Below are positions 8,442 through 16,737 of a DNA stretch of 64,000 nucleotides, piece by piece. A program made the translations under genes and the position numbers. The stretch is taken from NCBI RefSeq assembly GCF_027627575.1, contig NZ_CP114065.1, positions 6,076,001 through 6,140,000 on the forward strand, written 5' to 3'. Source of the stretch: Kribbella sp. CA-293567. GTDB lineage: Bacteria > Actinomycetota > Actinomycetes > Propionibacteriales > Kribbellaceae. Numbering within the stretch: position 1 is the stretch's first letter; every line of letters begins with the position of its first letter. Below the pieces are notes generated by a model that searched no databases, was not told the DNA's origin, and was given only the letters and a program-made list of their open reading frames with translations.

Positions 8442-9437
8442 TCAGCGAGACCCGTTGGCGGAGAACTTCTCCACCGCTTCGGCGTTCGACTTGTCGATGA
8501 ACGCCGGTCCGGTCAGCGTGGCCTGGCCACCACCGATCGTGTTGCCGTTCGTCTTGTAGAGCCACAGGCTGTCGACCGCGAGGTAGCCCTGCAGGTACGG
8601 CTGCTGGTCCACGGCCCACTGCACGCCACCGGACTTGATCGAGCCGATCAGGTCCTTGTTGGTGTCGAAGGTGCCGATCTTGGCCGCCGAACCGGCGTCC
8701 TTGACCGACTTGACCGCGGCCAGCGCGAACGGCGCGCCCAGCGTGACGACGTAGTCGATGCTCTTGTCCTGCTGGAGCTTCGAGGTCATCGTGGTCTGGC
8801 TGCCGGGCATGTCGGTCCCGGTGATGTAGAGCTTCTCGACGTTCGGGAACTTGTCCTTGACGCCCTGGCAGCGGGCCTCCAGGCCGACGTGGCCCTGCTC
8901 CTGGATGACACAGACGGCCTTCTTCGCGCCGACCTCGGTCAGCTTCGCGCCCGCGGCCTGGCCGGCGATCCGCTCGTCCTGCCCGAAGTACCCGAGCGCC
9001 CCGGCCTGCTTCCAGGACTCGATCCCGCCGTTCAGCGCGACCACCGGGATGCCACCGTCGGCCGCCTTCTTGACGTTCGCCTGCATCGCGTCGGGCTTGG
9101 CCAGCGTGACGGCGATGCCGTCGACCTTCTGGTCGATCGCGGTCTGCACCAGGTTGGCCTGGTCCGCACCCTCCGGCGCGCCGGAGTACTGCAACTCGAC
9201 GTTGTCCTTCGCCGCGGCCGCCTCGGCTCCCTTGCGGACCAGGTCCCAGAACGTGTCACCGGGCGCCGCGTGGGTGATGAAGGCAACCTTCATCCTCGGC
9301 GTGTCCGCGACGTTGCCGGCTGCGCCGGCCGCCTTCTCCTCCTCCTGCTTGCCGCCGGAGGAACTACAGGCACCCAGCGCCGTGACCAGCACGAGCGCCG
9401 CCCCCGTGGCCACCGCCTTCTTCTGCCACCGAACCAT
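8442..9437 (-). CDS. Sugar ABC transporter substrate-binding lipoprotein
   Basis: This periplasmic-binding-protein-1 family lipoprotein has 331 residues. The N terminus has basic residues, a hydrophobic stretch and a lipobox ALGAC followed by SSSGG, so the mature protein is membrane-anchored through Cys. The body has the order MKVAFITHAAPGDTFW, AIDQKVDGIAVTL, PVVALNGG and FDTNKDLI, as in ribose/inositol binders. The start is uncertain: ATG 9437 is used here, but a TTG at 9446 lies closer to the AAAGG ribosome site. It probably sets specificity for inositol uptake. Confidence 0.88.
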   Translation of the reverse strand: MVRWQKKAVATGAALVLVTALGACSSSGGKQEEEKAAGAAGNVADTPRMKVAFITHAAPGDTFWDLVRKGAEAAAAKDNVELQYSGAPEGADQANLVQTAIDQKVDGIAVTLAKPDAMQANVKKAADGGIPVVALNGGIESWKQAGALGYFGQDERIAGQAAGAKLTEVGAKKAVCVIQEQGHVGLEARCQGVKDKFPNVEKLYITGTDMPGSQTTMTSKLQQDKSIDYVVTLGAPFALAAVKSVKDAGSAAKIGTFDTNKDLIGSIKSGGVQWAVDQQPYLQGYLAVDSLWLYKTNGNTIGGGQATLTGPAFIDKSNAEAVEKFSANGSR

Positions 9438-9463
9438 GAAAACCAACCAGCCTTTCAGACGTT

Positions 9464-9480
9464 CCGCGGTAACGCCGCGG
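9464..9480 (-). promoter_or_regulatory. Small hairpin upstream of the binding-protein gene
   Basis: CCGCGG at 9464-9469 and 9475-9480 can pair around a five-base loop within the 66-base gap preceding the binding-protein gene. This is the only sizeable gap within the transporter part of the operon. Such a hairpin could stabilise a processed transcript and raise binding-protein levels relative to its neighbours, but no promoter or processing site was identified. Confidence 0.3.
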
Positions 9481-9503
9481 CGTACGGGTGTGACCAGAGA
9501 GCT

Positions 9504-10412
9504 TTACTCTGCTGGTCCTCCTACGGATACACCACCCCCGTGGGTCCTCAAGTAAGCCAGGGTCCGCTCCGCGATCGGCAGCGGCACGTCGGGCGGGCAC
9601 GGATACATGTCCTGCTCGACGATCGCGAACAGTTCCGCGTCCAGGCCGGCCAGCGCCTCGAGCACCGGTGGCAGCTCGGGCACGCCGAGCGGCGGCTCGC
9701 ACATCACGCCTCGCCGGACCGCCTCGTCGAAGCTGATCCCGTCGGCCTCGGCCTGCGCCAGCACCACCGGATCGACCTGTTTCAAATGCACATACCCGAT
9801 CCGCTCCGGGTACTTGCGGATCAGTTCGAGGTTGTCGCCACCGCAGTAGCTGATGTGGCCGGTGTCCAGGCAGAGGTTGACGTGCTCACCGTCGGTCTCG
9901 GCGAGGAACCGCTCGACCGTCTCCTGGTTGTCCACATGCCCGTCCGCGTGCGGATGGAACTGCGTCTTCAGCCCGTACTCCGCGGCGATCCGCCGGCCGA
10001 GCTCGGTCACCTGCCGGCCGTGCCGGGCCTGGCCCTCGTGATCCAGCCGGGCCTCGACCACCTCACCGTTGTCACCGCGCCACATCGACGGGATCACGAC
10101 CAGGTGCCCGGCTCCCACCGCCGCGGCCAGCTCGGCCGCGGCCGATACCTCGGCCCAGGTCGAGTCCCACGAGTCGGGCCGGTGCAGGTGTTCGAAGATG
10201 GTGCCGGCACTAACCTCGAGTCCCCGCTGGTCGAGTTCGTCCTTCAGTTGCACCGGGTCGGTCGGAAGGTAGCCGTACGGACCCAGCTCGATCCGGGTGT
10301 AGCCCGCGTCGGCGACCTCGTCGAGGAACCGCTGCCACGGCGTCTGCTGTTCGTCGTTCGCGAACCAGACGCCCCAGGAGTCGGGCGCGCTGCCGACCTT
10401 GACCCTACCCAT
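9504..10412 (-). CDS. IolE-like sugar phosphate isomerase/inosose dehydratase paralogue
   Basis: This TIM-barrel protein of 302 residues begins KVGSAPDSWGVWF, the same opening as inosose dehydratases (APxSWG). Metal-ligand candidates are in TQFHPHADGHVD, LCLDTGHISYCGG and YVHLKQVDP, matching the IolE family order. A second, closer IolE lies at 15856-16737, so this copy may dehydrate or isomerise another inosose, such as one from scyllo- or D-chiro-inositol. It overlaps iolD by eight bases. Confidence 0.82.
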   Translation of the reverse strand: MGRVKVGSAPDSWGVWFANDEQQTPWQRFLDEVADAGYTRIELGPYGYLPTDPVQLKDELDQRGLEVSAGTIFEHLHRPDSWDSTWAEVSAAAELAAAVGAGHLVVIPSMWRGDNGEVVEARLDHEGQARHGRQVTELGRRIAAEYGLKTQFHPHADGHVDNQETVERFLAETDGEHVNLCLDTGHISYCGGDNLELIRKYPERIGYVHLKQVDPVVLAQAEADGISFDEAVRRGVMCEPPLGVPELPPVLEALAGLDAELFAIVEQDMYPCPPDVPLPIAERTLAYLRTHGGGVSVGGPAE

Positions 10413-12324
10413 GGTGCTCTCCCTCGGCTGGGACCAGATACGGCCGCTGGGCCTGCTTGAACTCCTCGTACTGCGCCGAGGCGGCGCGGGTCGAGTCGAG
10501 GCCGGACACCTGGCTGACCGGAACGTCCCACCACGAGTCGCTGTCGGGCGCGCCGATCAGCGGATCGGTCCTGACGTGGATCGCGATCGGGCCGTCGGCG
10601 GACTTCGCCGTACCGATCGCCTTCTCCAGCTCCGCCCGGCTGTGCACGTCGAGCACCTCGACGCCGAGACTGCGCACGTTGGCGGCCAGGTCGATTGGCA
10701 GGTAGTCCCCGTCGAGCCGTCCGTCACCACCACGCCGCCGGTACGCCGTACCGAATCTCTGCGAGCCGAGCGACTCCGACAGAGCCCCGATCGAGGCGAA
10801 GCCGTGGTTCTGCACCAGCACGACGATGATCTTGATGTTCTCCTGGACGGCGGTGACCAGCTCGCTCGACATCATCAGATACGACCCGTCGCCGACCAGG
10901 ACGAAGACGTCACGCTCGGGTGCGCCGAGGCGCACGCCCAGGCCGCCGGCGATCTCGTATCCCATGCAGGAGAAGCCATATTCGACGTGGTATCCCTTCG
11001 GGTCGCGGGTCCGCCAGAGTTTGTGCAGGTCGCCCGGCATCGAACCGGCCGCACACACCACCACATCAGACGCCGCCGACAATTCGTTGACGGCACCGAG
11101 GACCTCGCCCTGGGTGAGGAGTCCTTCGGCGAGTTTCCCGGTCACCTCCGCGGGCGGGTTGTAGGTGTTGTCCACAACCTCGTCCCACTGAGTTGCGAGT
11201 TCGGCGGTCAACGCTCTGTAATGGTCCTCCACAGACCAGCCATCCACCGCAGACGCCAAGGAAACAAGGGCTTCCCTGGCATCGGCAACGACAGGGAGAC
11301 CAGCATGTTTGCCACCGTCGAAGCGCGCCACGTTGATGTTGACGAACCGGACGTCCGGGTTCTGGAAGGCCGTTCGCGACGCCGTCGTGAAGTCGGCGAA
11401 GCGGGTGCCGACGCCGATCACGAGGTCGGCCTCACGAGCCAGCGCGTTCGCCGCCGTCGTGCCCGTGGACCCGACGGCACCGACCGACTGCGGATGGTCG
11501 TAGCGCAGCGATCCCTTGCCTGCTTGGCTTTCCGCCACCGGGATCCCGGTCTGCTCGGCGAACTCGCGCAGCGCGTCCTGAGCCCGCGAGTAGGCGACGC
11601 CGCCACCGGCCACGATCAGCGGCCGGCGCGAAGACCGGACGAGTTGTGCCGCTTTGTCGACAATGGATGCTTCGGGCAACGGGCGGGCGACGTACCAGGT
11701 GCGCTCGGCGAAGAGTTCCTCCGGCCAGTCGAAGGCCTCGGCCTGCACGTCCTGCGGCAGGGCGATCGTGACTGCCCCGGTCTCCACCGGGTCGGTCAGC
11801 ACCCGCATCGCGTGCAGCAGCGCCGAAGGCAACTGCTCCGGGCGCCAGATCCGGTCGAAGTACTTCGAGACCGGGCGGAAGGCGTCGTTCACCGAGACGT
11901 CACCCGCAGTCGTGCTCTCGAGTTCCTGCAACACCGGGGTTGCCACTCTGGTGCTGAACACGTCCGACGGGAGGAGAAGGACCGGTAGGCGATTCACCGT
12001 GGCCAGGGCCGCGCCGGTGATCATGTTGGTCGAGCCAGGGCCCACGCTCGCGGTGCAGGCGTAGGTCTGCAGGCGGTCGCGCGTCCGGGCGAAGGCGGAG
12101 GCGCTGTGCACCATCGCCTGCTCGTTGCGGGCGAGGATGTAGGGCAGTGCCTCGGGGTCCTCCAGTTCGGACTGCAGGAGCGCCTGGCCGAGACCGGCGA
12201 CGTTGCCGTGCCCGAAGATGCCGAAGCAACCCGCGAACAGCTTCTGCCGTTGCCCGTCACGCTCCGAGTACTGAACGCTCAGGAATCGCACCAGCGCCTG
12301 CGAGACCGTAAGACGCACTGTCAT
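10405..12324 (-). CDS. iolD: 3D-(3,5/4)-trihydroxycyclohexane-1,2-dione hydrolase
   Basis: This thiamine-diphosphate enzyme of 639 residues opens the ring of the diketone made by IolE to give 5-deoxy-glucuronate. The N-terminal domain has ARNEQAMVHSASAFAR and SVGPGSTNMITGAALA, the central domain has GVGTRFADFTTAS, and the cofactor motif begins GDGSYLMMSSELVTA and runs to VQNHGFASIG. ATG 12324 follows GGAGGAGAGCT closely, a strong ribosome site. The length is as expected for IolD. A 100-base gap separates it from iolB upstream. Confidence 0.94.
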   Translation of the reverse strand: MTVRLTVSQALVRFLSVQYSERDGQRQKLFAGCFGIFGHGNVAGLGQALLQSELEDPEALPYILARNEQAMVHSASAFARTRDRLQTYACTASVGPGSTNMITGAALATVNRLPVLLLPSDVFSTRVATPVLQELESTTAGDVSVNDAFRPVSKYFDRIWRPEQLPSALLHAMRVLTDPVETGAVTIALPQDVQAEAFDWPEELFAERTWYVARPLPEASIVDKAAQLVRSSRRPLIVAGGGVAYSRAQDALREFAEQTGIPVAESQAGKGSLRYDHPQSVGAVGSTGTTAANALAREADLVIGVGTRFADFTTASRTAFQNPDVRFVNINVARFDGGKHAGLPVVADAREALVSLASAVDGWSVEDHYRALTAELATQWDEVVDNTYNPPAEVTGKLAEGLLTQGEVLGAVNELSAASDVVVCAAGSMPGDLHKLWRTRDPKGYHVEYGFSCMGYEIAGGLGVRLGAPERDVFVLVGDGSYLMMSSELVTAVQENIKIIVVLVQNHGFASIGALSESLGSQRFGTAYRRRGGDGRLDGDYLPIDLAANVRSLGVEVLDVHSRAELEKAIGTAKSADGPIAIHVRTDPLIGAPDSDSWWDVPVSQVSGLDSTRAASAQYEEFKQAQRPYLVPAEGEHHG

Positions 12325-12424
12325 AGCTCTCCTCCGAAACCTGTCGTCGTCACTTCCACCATCCGTCGGGCAACGGTCTCACTCGCGAGCACCGTCGCCG
12401 CTCCGATCCGGTTCCCGGCCGGCA

Positions 12425-13312
12425 TCAACTGTCCCCGAAAGGAAGGCGGGGGTCGAGCTGCTCGGTCTTCCACAGTTCGCGGACCCAGCCGTGCTGCGGG
12501 TCGTCGCTGATCAGCCACTCCCGCTCGGCGCCGGGCCCGGCCATCACGTTCAGGTAGTACATGTCATATCCAGGAGGCGCCATCGCAGGACCATGCCAAC
12601 CGTGTGGCACCAGCACCAGATCCCCACTGCGCACTTCAGCCAGTACGTCGATGGGGCGGTCCCCGGTGCCGTAGACCCGCTGGTAACCGATCGGGTCGCC
12701 GCCCCTGGCCACCTCAGGGGCGGCGTCGGAGAGCTGGAGCTCGAAATAGTAGATCTCCTCGAGTTCACTTTCCTTGCCAGGCTTGTGCTCGTCGTGCTTG
12801 TGCGGCGGGTACGACGACCAGTTCCCGGCCGGGGTGAGTACCTCGCAGGCGATGATCGAGTCGGCCTCGAGCACTGCCGGCGTACCGAAGTTGCGCACCT
12901 GCCGGGAGGCGACGCCCGCACCACGCAGCTCGGTCTCGACCTGCTCGGCTCCGAGTCGCCGGAACGGATAGTCGGAGGACGCCCTCGCATGCGGGAAGGC
13001 GATCCGGGCACCGCTCGCGCTCCGGACTGCCATCGTGGTGCCGCGCGGGACGTAGCCGAGGTCGGTTGCTCCGGCGAACACGTTCGCGCGGCCGGCGAGA
13101 GTGATGGTCTCGCCGTCGACGATCACTTCGGCGGAACCGGACAGCGGCAGGACGAGCCACTCGGAGTCACCGGTCTCGATCTCGATCGACTGCCCGGGCT
13201 GGAGGGTGGCGACGTACAGGCCGGTGTACTCCCAGTCCTTCTCGCCTGGACTGACGGCGACGTCGAAGCCATCGCGCGCGGTCGTTCCGGCCGGCCGGAA
13301 CCACTCGGTCAT
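12425..13312 (-). CDS. iolB: 5-deoxy-glucuronate isomerase
   Basis: This bicupin enzyme of 295 residues converts 5-deoxy-D-glucuronate to 2-deoxy-5-keto-D-gluconate. Metal ligands are evident in PPHKHDEHKPGKESELEEIYY and VLVPHGWHGP, and the C terminus reads YYLNVMAGP as in IolB proteins. ATG 13312 (protein MTEWFRPAG) has GGAGGTG six bases upstream; the frame also extends upstream to 13360 but lacks a better site there. It follows the aldolase gene by about 61 bases. Confidence 0.94.
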   Translation of the reverse strand: MTEWFRPAGTTARDGFDVAVSPGEKDWEYTGLYVATLQPGQSIEIETGDSEWLVLPLSGSAEVIVDGETITLAGRANVFAGATDLGYVPRGTTMAVRSASGARIAFPHARASSDYPFRRLGAEQVETELRGAGVASRQVRNFGTPAVLEADSIIACEVLTPAGNWSSYPPHKHDEHKPGKESELEEIYYFELQLSDAAPEVARGGDPIGYQRVYGTGDRPIDVLAEVRSGDLVLVPHGWHGPAMAPPGYDMYYLNVMAGPGAEREWLISDDPQHGWVRELWKTEQLDPRLPFGDS

Positions 13313-13373
13313 ACGACACCTCCGTCGGCGATTGCGACTGCTGCAACTGGTGCTGTCCAAGACTCAGGTGACG

Positions 13374-14918
13374 TCACGCCGCACCTCCGTGGACCAGGGA
13401 CGAAGCCTGGTCGACGGCGGCGGCCACGTCACCGTCGGGTGGGAAGAGCAGGGCTCGGCCGACCACCAGGCCGCGGACCGAGGGAAGGCTCAGCGCCTTG
13501 CCCCAGGAGGCATAGGTCTCCTCGGGGGCTACGGTCGGGTCGCCGCCGAGGAGCAGGGTCGGGAGGGTAGTTGCCTCCATTACCCTTTCCAGCTCGTCGA
13601 CCACCGGAAGTTTGAGCCAGGTGTAGGCGCTGGTGGCACCGAGACCGGCGGCGATGTGGATCGACTTGATGACCGAGTCTGGATCCAGCAGGCTGGTCAC
13701 CCGGCCGTCGCGGCGGACCGACCAGAACGGCTCGACCATCGCCATCAGTTTGCGTTCGGCGAGTTCGGTGACCGCCTTGGCGCTGCTCTCCAGGGTGGCG
13801 ACCGTGCCGGGGTCGTCGAGGCAGATCCTGGTCAGCATCTTGCCGCCGTCCAGCCTGCGTCCGGCGATGTCGTCCGCCGTACCGTAGGCGGTGAACCGGT
13901 CGTCCAGTTCGAAGGAGGCGCCCTGCAGTCCGCCGCGGTTCATCGACCCGATCACGACCTTGCCCTCGAGCGCCCCGAGCAGCAGCAGATCCTCGAGGAT
14001 GTCGGGCGTCGCCAGGACGCCGTCGACCCCCGGCCGCCGCAGCGCGGTACAGAGCCGATCGATCAACGCCGGCCGGCTGGCCATCGCCATCGGATCGTCC
14101 CGCACCCCCAGCGCCCCTCGCGCCGGATGATCGGCCGCAACAATCAACAGCCGGCCGTCCTCCCCCACCAGTTCCCGCCGCCGCCGCTGCTGCCAAGCCT
14201 CGGCGATCCGCTCCGGATACCGCACCCGAATCTCCGTCGGATTCACCTCACCCCGCAACTGCCCTTCCACCCCACCCCGCAAAACCACACCAGCACCCGC
14301 CGCACCACCATCGCCAACTCCAGCTCCACGCAGCCCGCCACCGCGACCACCAAGCAACTCCCCACCGGCGACCCCACGCATCTCATCGCCGGCGCCACCA
14401 CTCAAGTCCCCACCGGTGGCACCGAGCAGCTCGCCACCACTGCTTCCACGCGAGTCGCCATCAACAGCAGCTCGCAACTCGCCGTCGCTGACGCCGCTCA
14501 CCACCCCATCACCCAGCTCACGCGATCCACCCCCGTCAGCTTCACGCGACTCGTCACCGGCGACCCCGCGCAGCCCGCCACCACTGCTTCCACGCGAGTC
14601 GCCATCAGCAGCAGCTCGCAACTCGCCGTCGCTGACGCCGCTCACCACCCCATCACCCAGTTCACGCGATCCACCCTCGCCAGCTTCACGCAACTCGCCA
14701 CCGCTACCACCAAGCAACTCCCCACCGGCGACCCCACGCAGCTCGCCTTCACCAGTTCGGTTCGCTGCCCCGCGGTCCAGCTCACTCGACTCGCCGCTAG
14801 CAGCTCCGCCCGACTCGTCGCCGTTGCTTTCACGCGGTTCGCCATCGCCGGACTTGCGGGTGCTTGGCGGCTTGCCGGCGTAGAGGCCGGCGTTGCCGAG
14901 GTCGTCGTCGACGCTCAT
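13374..14918 (-). CDS. Cgl0159-type deoxyphosphogluconate aldolase with N-terminal 8-residue repeat array
   Basis: The 290-residue C-terminal part (from VNPTEIRVRYPERIAEAW, about residue 225) is a class-I-aldolase-like TIM barrel of the Cgl0159 group. It is found with actinobacterial iol genes and probably splits 2-deoxy-5-keto-gluconate-6-phosphate into malonate semialdehyde and dihydroxyacetone phosphate. LLIVAADHPARGALGV and YTWLKLPVV mark the barrel. Residues 1-21 look conserved, but residues about 22-224 are Gly/Ser/Asp/Glu-rich linker, mostly repeats of the form GGELRGVA. ATG 14918 has GGAGGAATCCGC before it and overlaps the iolC stop (ATGA). The linker is unusual; the enzyme assignment is family-based. 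Confidence 0.82.
   Translation of the reverse strand: MSVDDDLGNAGLYAGKPPSTRKSGDGEPRESNGDESGGAASGESSELDRGAANRTGEGELRGVAGGELLGGSGGELREAGEGGSRELGDGVVSGVSDGELRAAADGDSRGSSGGGLRGVAGDESREADGGGSRELGDGVVSGVSDGELRAAVDGDSRGSSGGELLGATGGDLSGGAGDEMRGVAGGELLGGRGGGLRGAGVGDGGAAGAGVVLRGGVEGQLRGEVNPTEIRVRYPERIAEAWQQRRRRELVGEDGRLLIVAADHPARGALGVRDDPMAMASRPALIDRLCTALRRPGVDGVLATPDILEDLLLLGALEGKVVIGSMNRGGLQGASFELDDRFTAYGTADDIAGRRLDGGKMLTRICLDDPGTVATLESSAKAVTELAERKLMAMVEPFWSVRRDGRVTSLLDPDSVIKSIHIAAGLGATSAYTWLKLPVVDELERVMEATTLPTLLLGGDPTVAPEETYASWGKALSLPSVRGLVVGRALLFPPDGDVAAAVDQASSLVHGGAA
14307..14750. repeat. 24-bp coding tandem repeat with an internal 144-bp duplication
   Basis: Within the aldolase gene, about eighteen degenerate copies of a 24-base unit encode [G/D]-G-E-L-R-G-x-x. 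Superimposed on this is a 144-base (48-residue, six-unit) tandem duplication beginning at 14432 and 14576, and a 40-plus-base match repeated at an offset of 360 bases near 14341 and 14701 (fifteen units). All periods are multiples of 24, so the frame is kept. Copies differ at scattered bases, indicating ongoing but not entirely recent expansion. Confidence 0.85.
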
Positions 14919-15856
14919 GCGGATTCCTCCAGCAAGGCCAGTACTTCGGCTTCGGTAGGCATAGCGGTCGAGCACTCCAGTCGGGAGGCGACGATGGCGC
15001 CGGCGATGTTCGCGAAGCGGATGACCTTTTCCAGCGGCCAACCGGCCAGCAACCCGTGGCAAAGGGCGCCGCCGAAGCCGTCGCCCGCGCCCAGACCGTT
15101 GACCACCTCGACCGGGAAGGGCGGCACCTCGACTCGCTCGTCGCGAGTTCGGGCGAGGGTGCCCTTCGGGCCCTGCTTCACCACCGCCAGGTCCAGGCCT
15201 CGGTCGAGCAGCGCCTGCGCCGCCTTGTCCGGGTCGGTCTCGCCGACCGCGACCTCACACTCCTCACGGTTGCCGACAGCAACCGTGCAGTGCTGCAGCG
15301 CGCGGTTGACCTGCTCGTGCGCCTCGCTCGGATCCGCCCAGAACATCGGCCGGTAGTCCAGGTCGAGCACCGTCAGCGGTCGCCGCTCGCGCGCCTCCCA
15401 CGCGGTGAAGTGCGCGGTCCGGCTCGGCTCGGCCGACAGCCCGGTCACCGTCGACCAGTAGATCGACGCGTCCCGGATCGCGTCCAGGTCGAGCTCGGAC
15501 GGGTTGATCACCAGGTCCGGTGCCTTCGGGAACCGGTAGAAGTAGAGCGGGAAGTTGTCCGGCGGAAAGATCTCGCAGAACGTGATCGGCGTCGGCAGCC
15601 CCTCGACCGGCGTGACGAACCGGTCGTCCACGCCCAGTTCCAGCAGCGTCCGGTGGATGAAGGTTCCGAACGGATCGTTCCCGGTCCGGCTGATCACCGC
15701 CGACCTTCGGCCGTGCTTGGCGGCCGCGACCGCCACGTTGGTCGCGCTGCCGCCGAGGAACTTCCCGAAGCTCTCGACGTCCTCGAGCCGCGTCCCGGTT
15801 TGCAGCGGATACAGGTCGACCCCGATCCGGCCGATGGTCAGTACCTCGTCAGCCAT
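14915..15856 (-). CDS. iolC: 5-dehydro-2-deoxygluconokinase (PfkB family)
   Basis: This 313-residue PfkB sugar kinase phosphorylates 2-deoxy-5-keto-gluconate. The N-terminal signature lies around FLGGSATNVAVAAAKHGR, and the active-site Asp is in VVNGLGAGDGFGGALCHGLL, both diagnostic of the family. The ATG at 15856 follows GGAGGAGATCTG and shares a base with the iolE stop (TGATG), and the stop overlaps the aldolase start. The order iolE-iolC-aldolase fits the pathway steps around the kinase. Confidence 0.93.
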   Translation of the reverse strand: MADEVLTIGRIGVDLYPLQTGTRLEDVESFGKFLGGSATNVAVAAAKHGRRSAVISRTGNDPFGTFIHRTLLELGVDDRFVTPVEGLPTPITFCEIFPPDNFPLYFYRFPKAPDLVINPSELDLDAIRDASIYWSTVTGLSAEPSRTAHFTAWEARERRPLTVLDLDYRPMFWADPSEAHEQVNRALQHCTVAVGNREECEVAVGETDPDKAAQALLDRGLDLAVVKQGPKGTLARTRDERVEVPPFPVEVVNGLGAGDGFGGALCHGLLAGWPLEKVIRFANIAGAIVASRLECSTAMPTEAEVLALLEESA

Positions 15857-16737
15857 CAGATCTCCTCCGCGATCCGGCGCAGGTGCCCGATACTCGCCCG
15901 TACGTCGGCCAGCGGCCCGTCGTCGTCCGGCCGCCCGGTCAGCATCGTGTCCTGTTCGAGCACGTACCACCCGTCGTACCCTGACTTCTCCAGCGCCGAC
16001 ACGATGGTCGCCAGATCGATGTCGCCTCCACCCAGCGGCCGGTACATCCCCGCCCGTACGGCGTCGGTGTAGCTGACCTCACCGGACTGCACCTTGGCGG
16101 CCCAAGCGGCGTCGACGTCCTTCAGATGCGTGTGGACGATCCGCGAGGTGTGCTTGAGGGCAAGCGCAACCGGGTCGATTCCACCGATCAGCAGGTGTCC
16201 GGTGTCGAGCGTGAGCCCGATCGTCGAGCCCGCGAGCACCCGGTCGACCTCGGCCGCCTTCTCGATCATCGTGCCGACATGTGGGTGCAGCGTCGCGGTG
16301 ACGCCCTGTTTCGCGGCCAGCCCGGCCAGCAAGTCGAGGTTGGCGAGCAACGTGGTCCACCCTGCGTCATCGAGCGCCGGCCGCTCGTCGTACCCGTCCC
16401 GTCCGGTCGCCGCGGCGAGCACCAGCGTGCCGGCACCAGCGGCGACGAAACCTTTCAGCGCGCGAGCCACCTCGGCCGACGGGTCGTGCGACGGATCATG
16501 CAGTACGACGGGCACGAACCCGCCGACCGCCCGCAATCCCAGGTCCGCAAGCGCCTTGGCCTTCTCGGCCGGGTCGTCCGGCAGGAACCCCTCGGGTCCG
16601 AACTCCGTCGCGGCCAGGCCCAGGTCACGCATCTGCGCCAGCACCGTGTCCGGGTCGTACTGCCAACCCCAGCCCGGGACCTCGCAGACGCCCCAGGAGA
16701 TGGGTGCACCGGCGATCCTGGTGGCAACGTCACTCAT
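15856..16737 (-). CDS. iolE: myo-inosose-2 dehydratase
   Basis: This TIM-barrel dehydratase of 293 residues removes water from scyllo-inosose. The opening GAPISWGVCEVPGWGWQYD is the classic IolE start, and metal-site candidates are in TLHPHVGTMIE, LTLDTGHLLIGG and HTHLKDVDAAWA. The gene overlaps iolG by four bases and iolC by one, so it is translated within the core iol block. It is a closer match to IolE than the paralogue at 9504-10412. Confidence 0.94.
   Translation of the reverse strand: MSDVATRIAGAPISWGVCEVPGWGWQYDPDTVLAQMRDLGLAATEFGPEGFLPDDPAEKAKALADLGLRAVGGFVPVVLHDPSHDPSAEVARALKGFVAAGAGTLVLAAATGRDGYDERPALDDAGWTTLLANLDLLAGLAAKQGVTATLHPHVGTMIEKAAEVDRVLAGSTIGLTLDTGHLLIGGIDPVALALKHTSRIVHTHLKDVDAAWAAKVQSGEVSYTDAVRAGMYRPLGGGDIDLATIVSALEKSGYDGWYVLEQDTMLTGRPDDDGPLADVRASIGHLRRIAEEI

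Noticed and set aside
7390..8619. Longer start for the ribose-type permease
   Set aside because: The added 62 residues overlap the binding-protein gene and have no membrane or family character.
14307..14750. CRISPR-like repeat cluster
   Set aside because: Repeats are contiguous, degenerate, 24 bases long, in frame and without unique spacers; they code for a protein linker.
13101..15356. A plus-strand frame of 751 codons across the iolB, aldolase and iolC genes
   Set aside because: It covers three recognised minus-strand genes. Its Thr/Ser/Pro-rich repeats are only the reverse reading of the aldolase repeat array.
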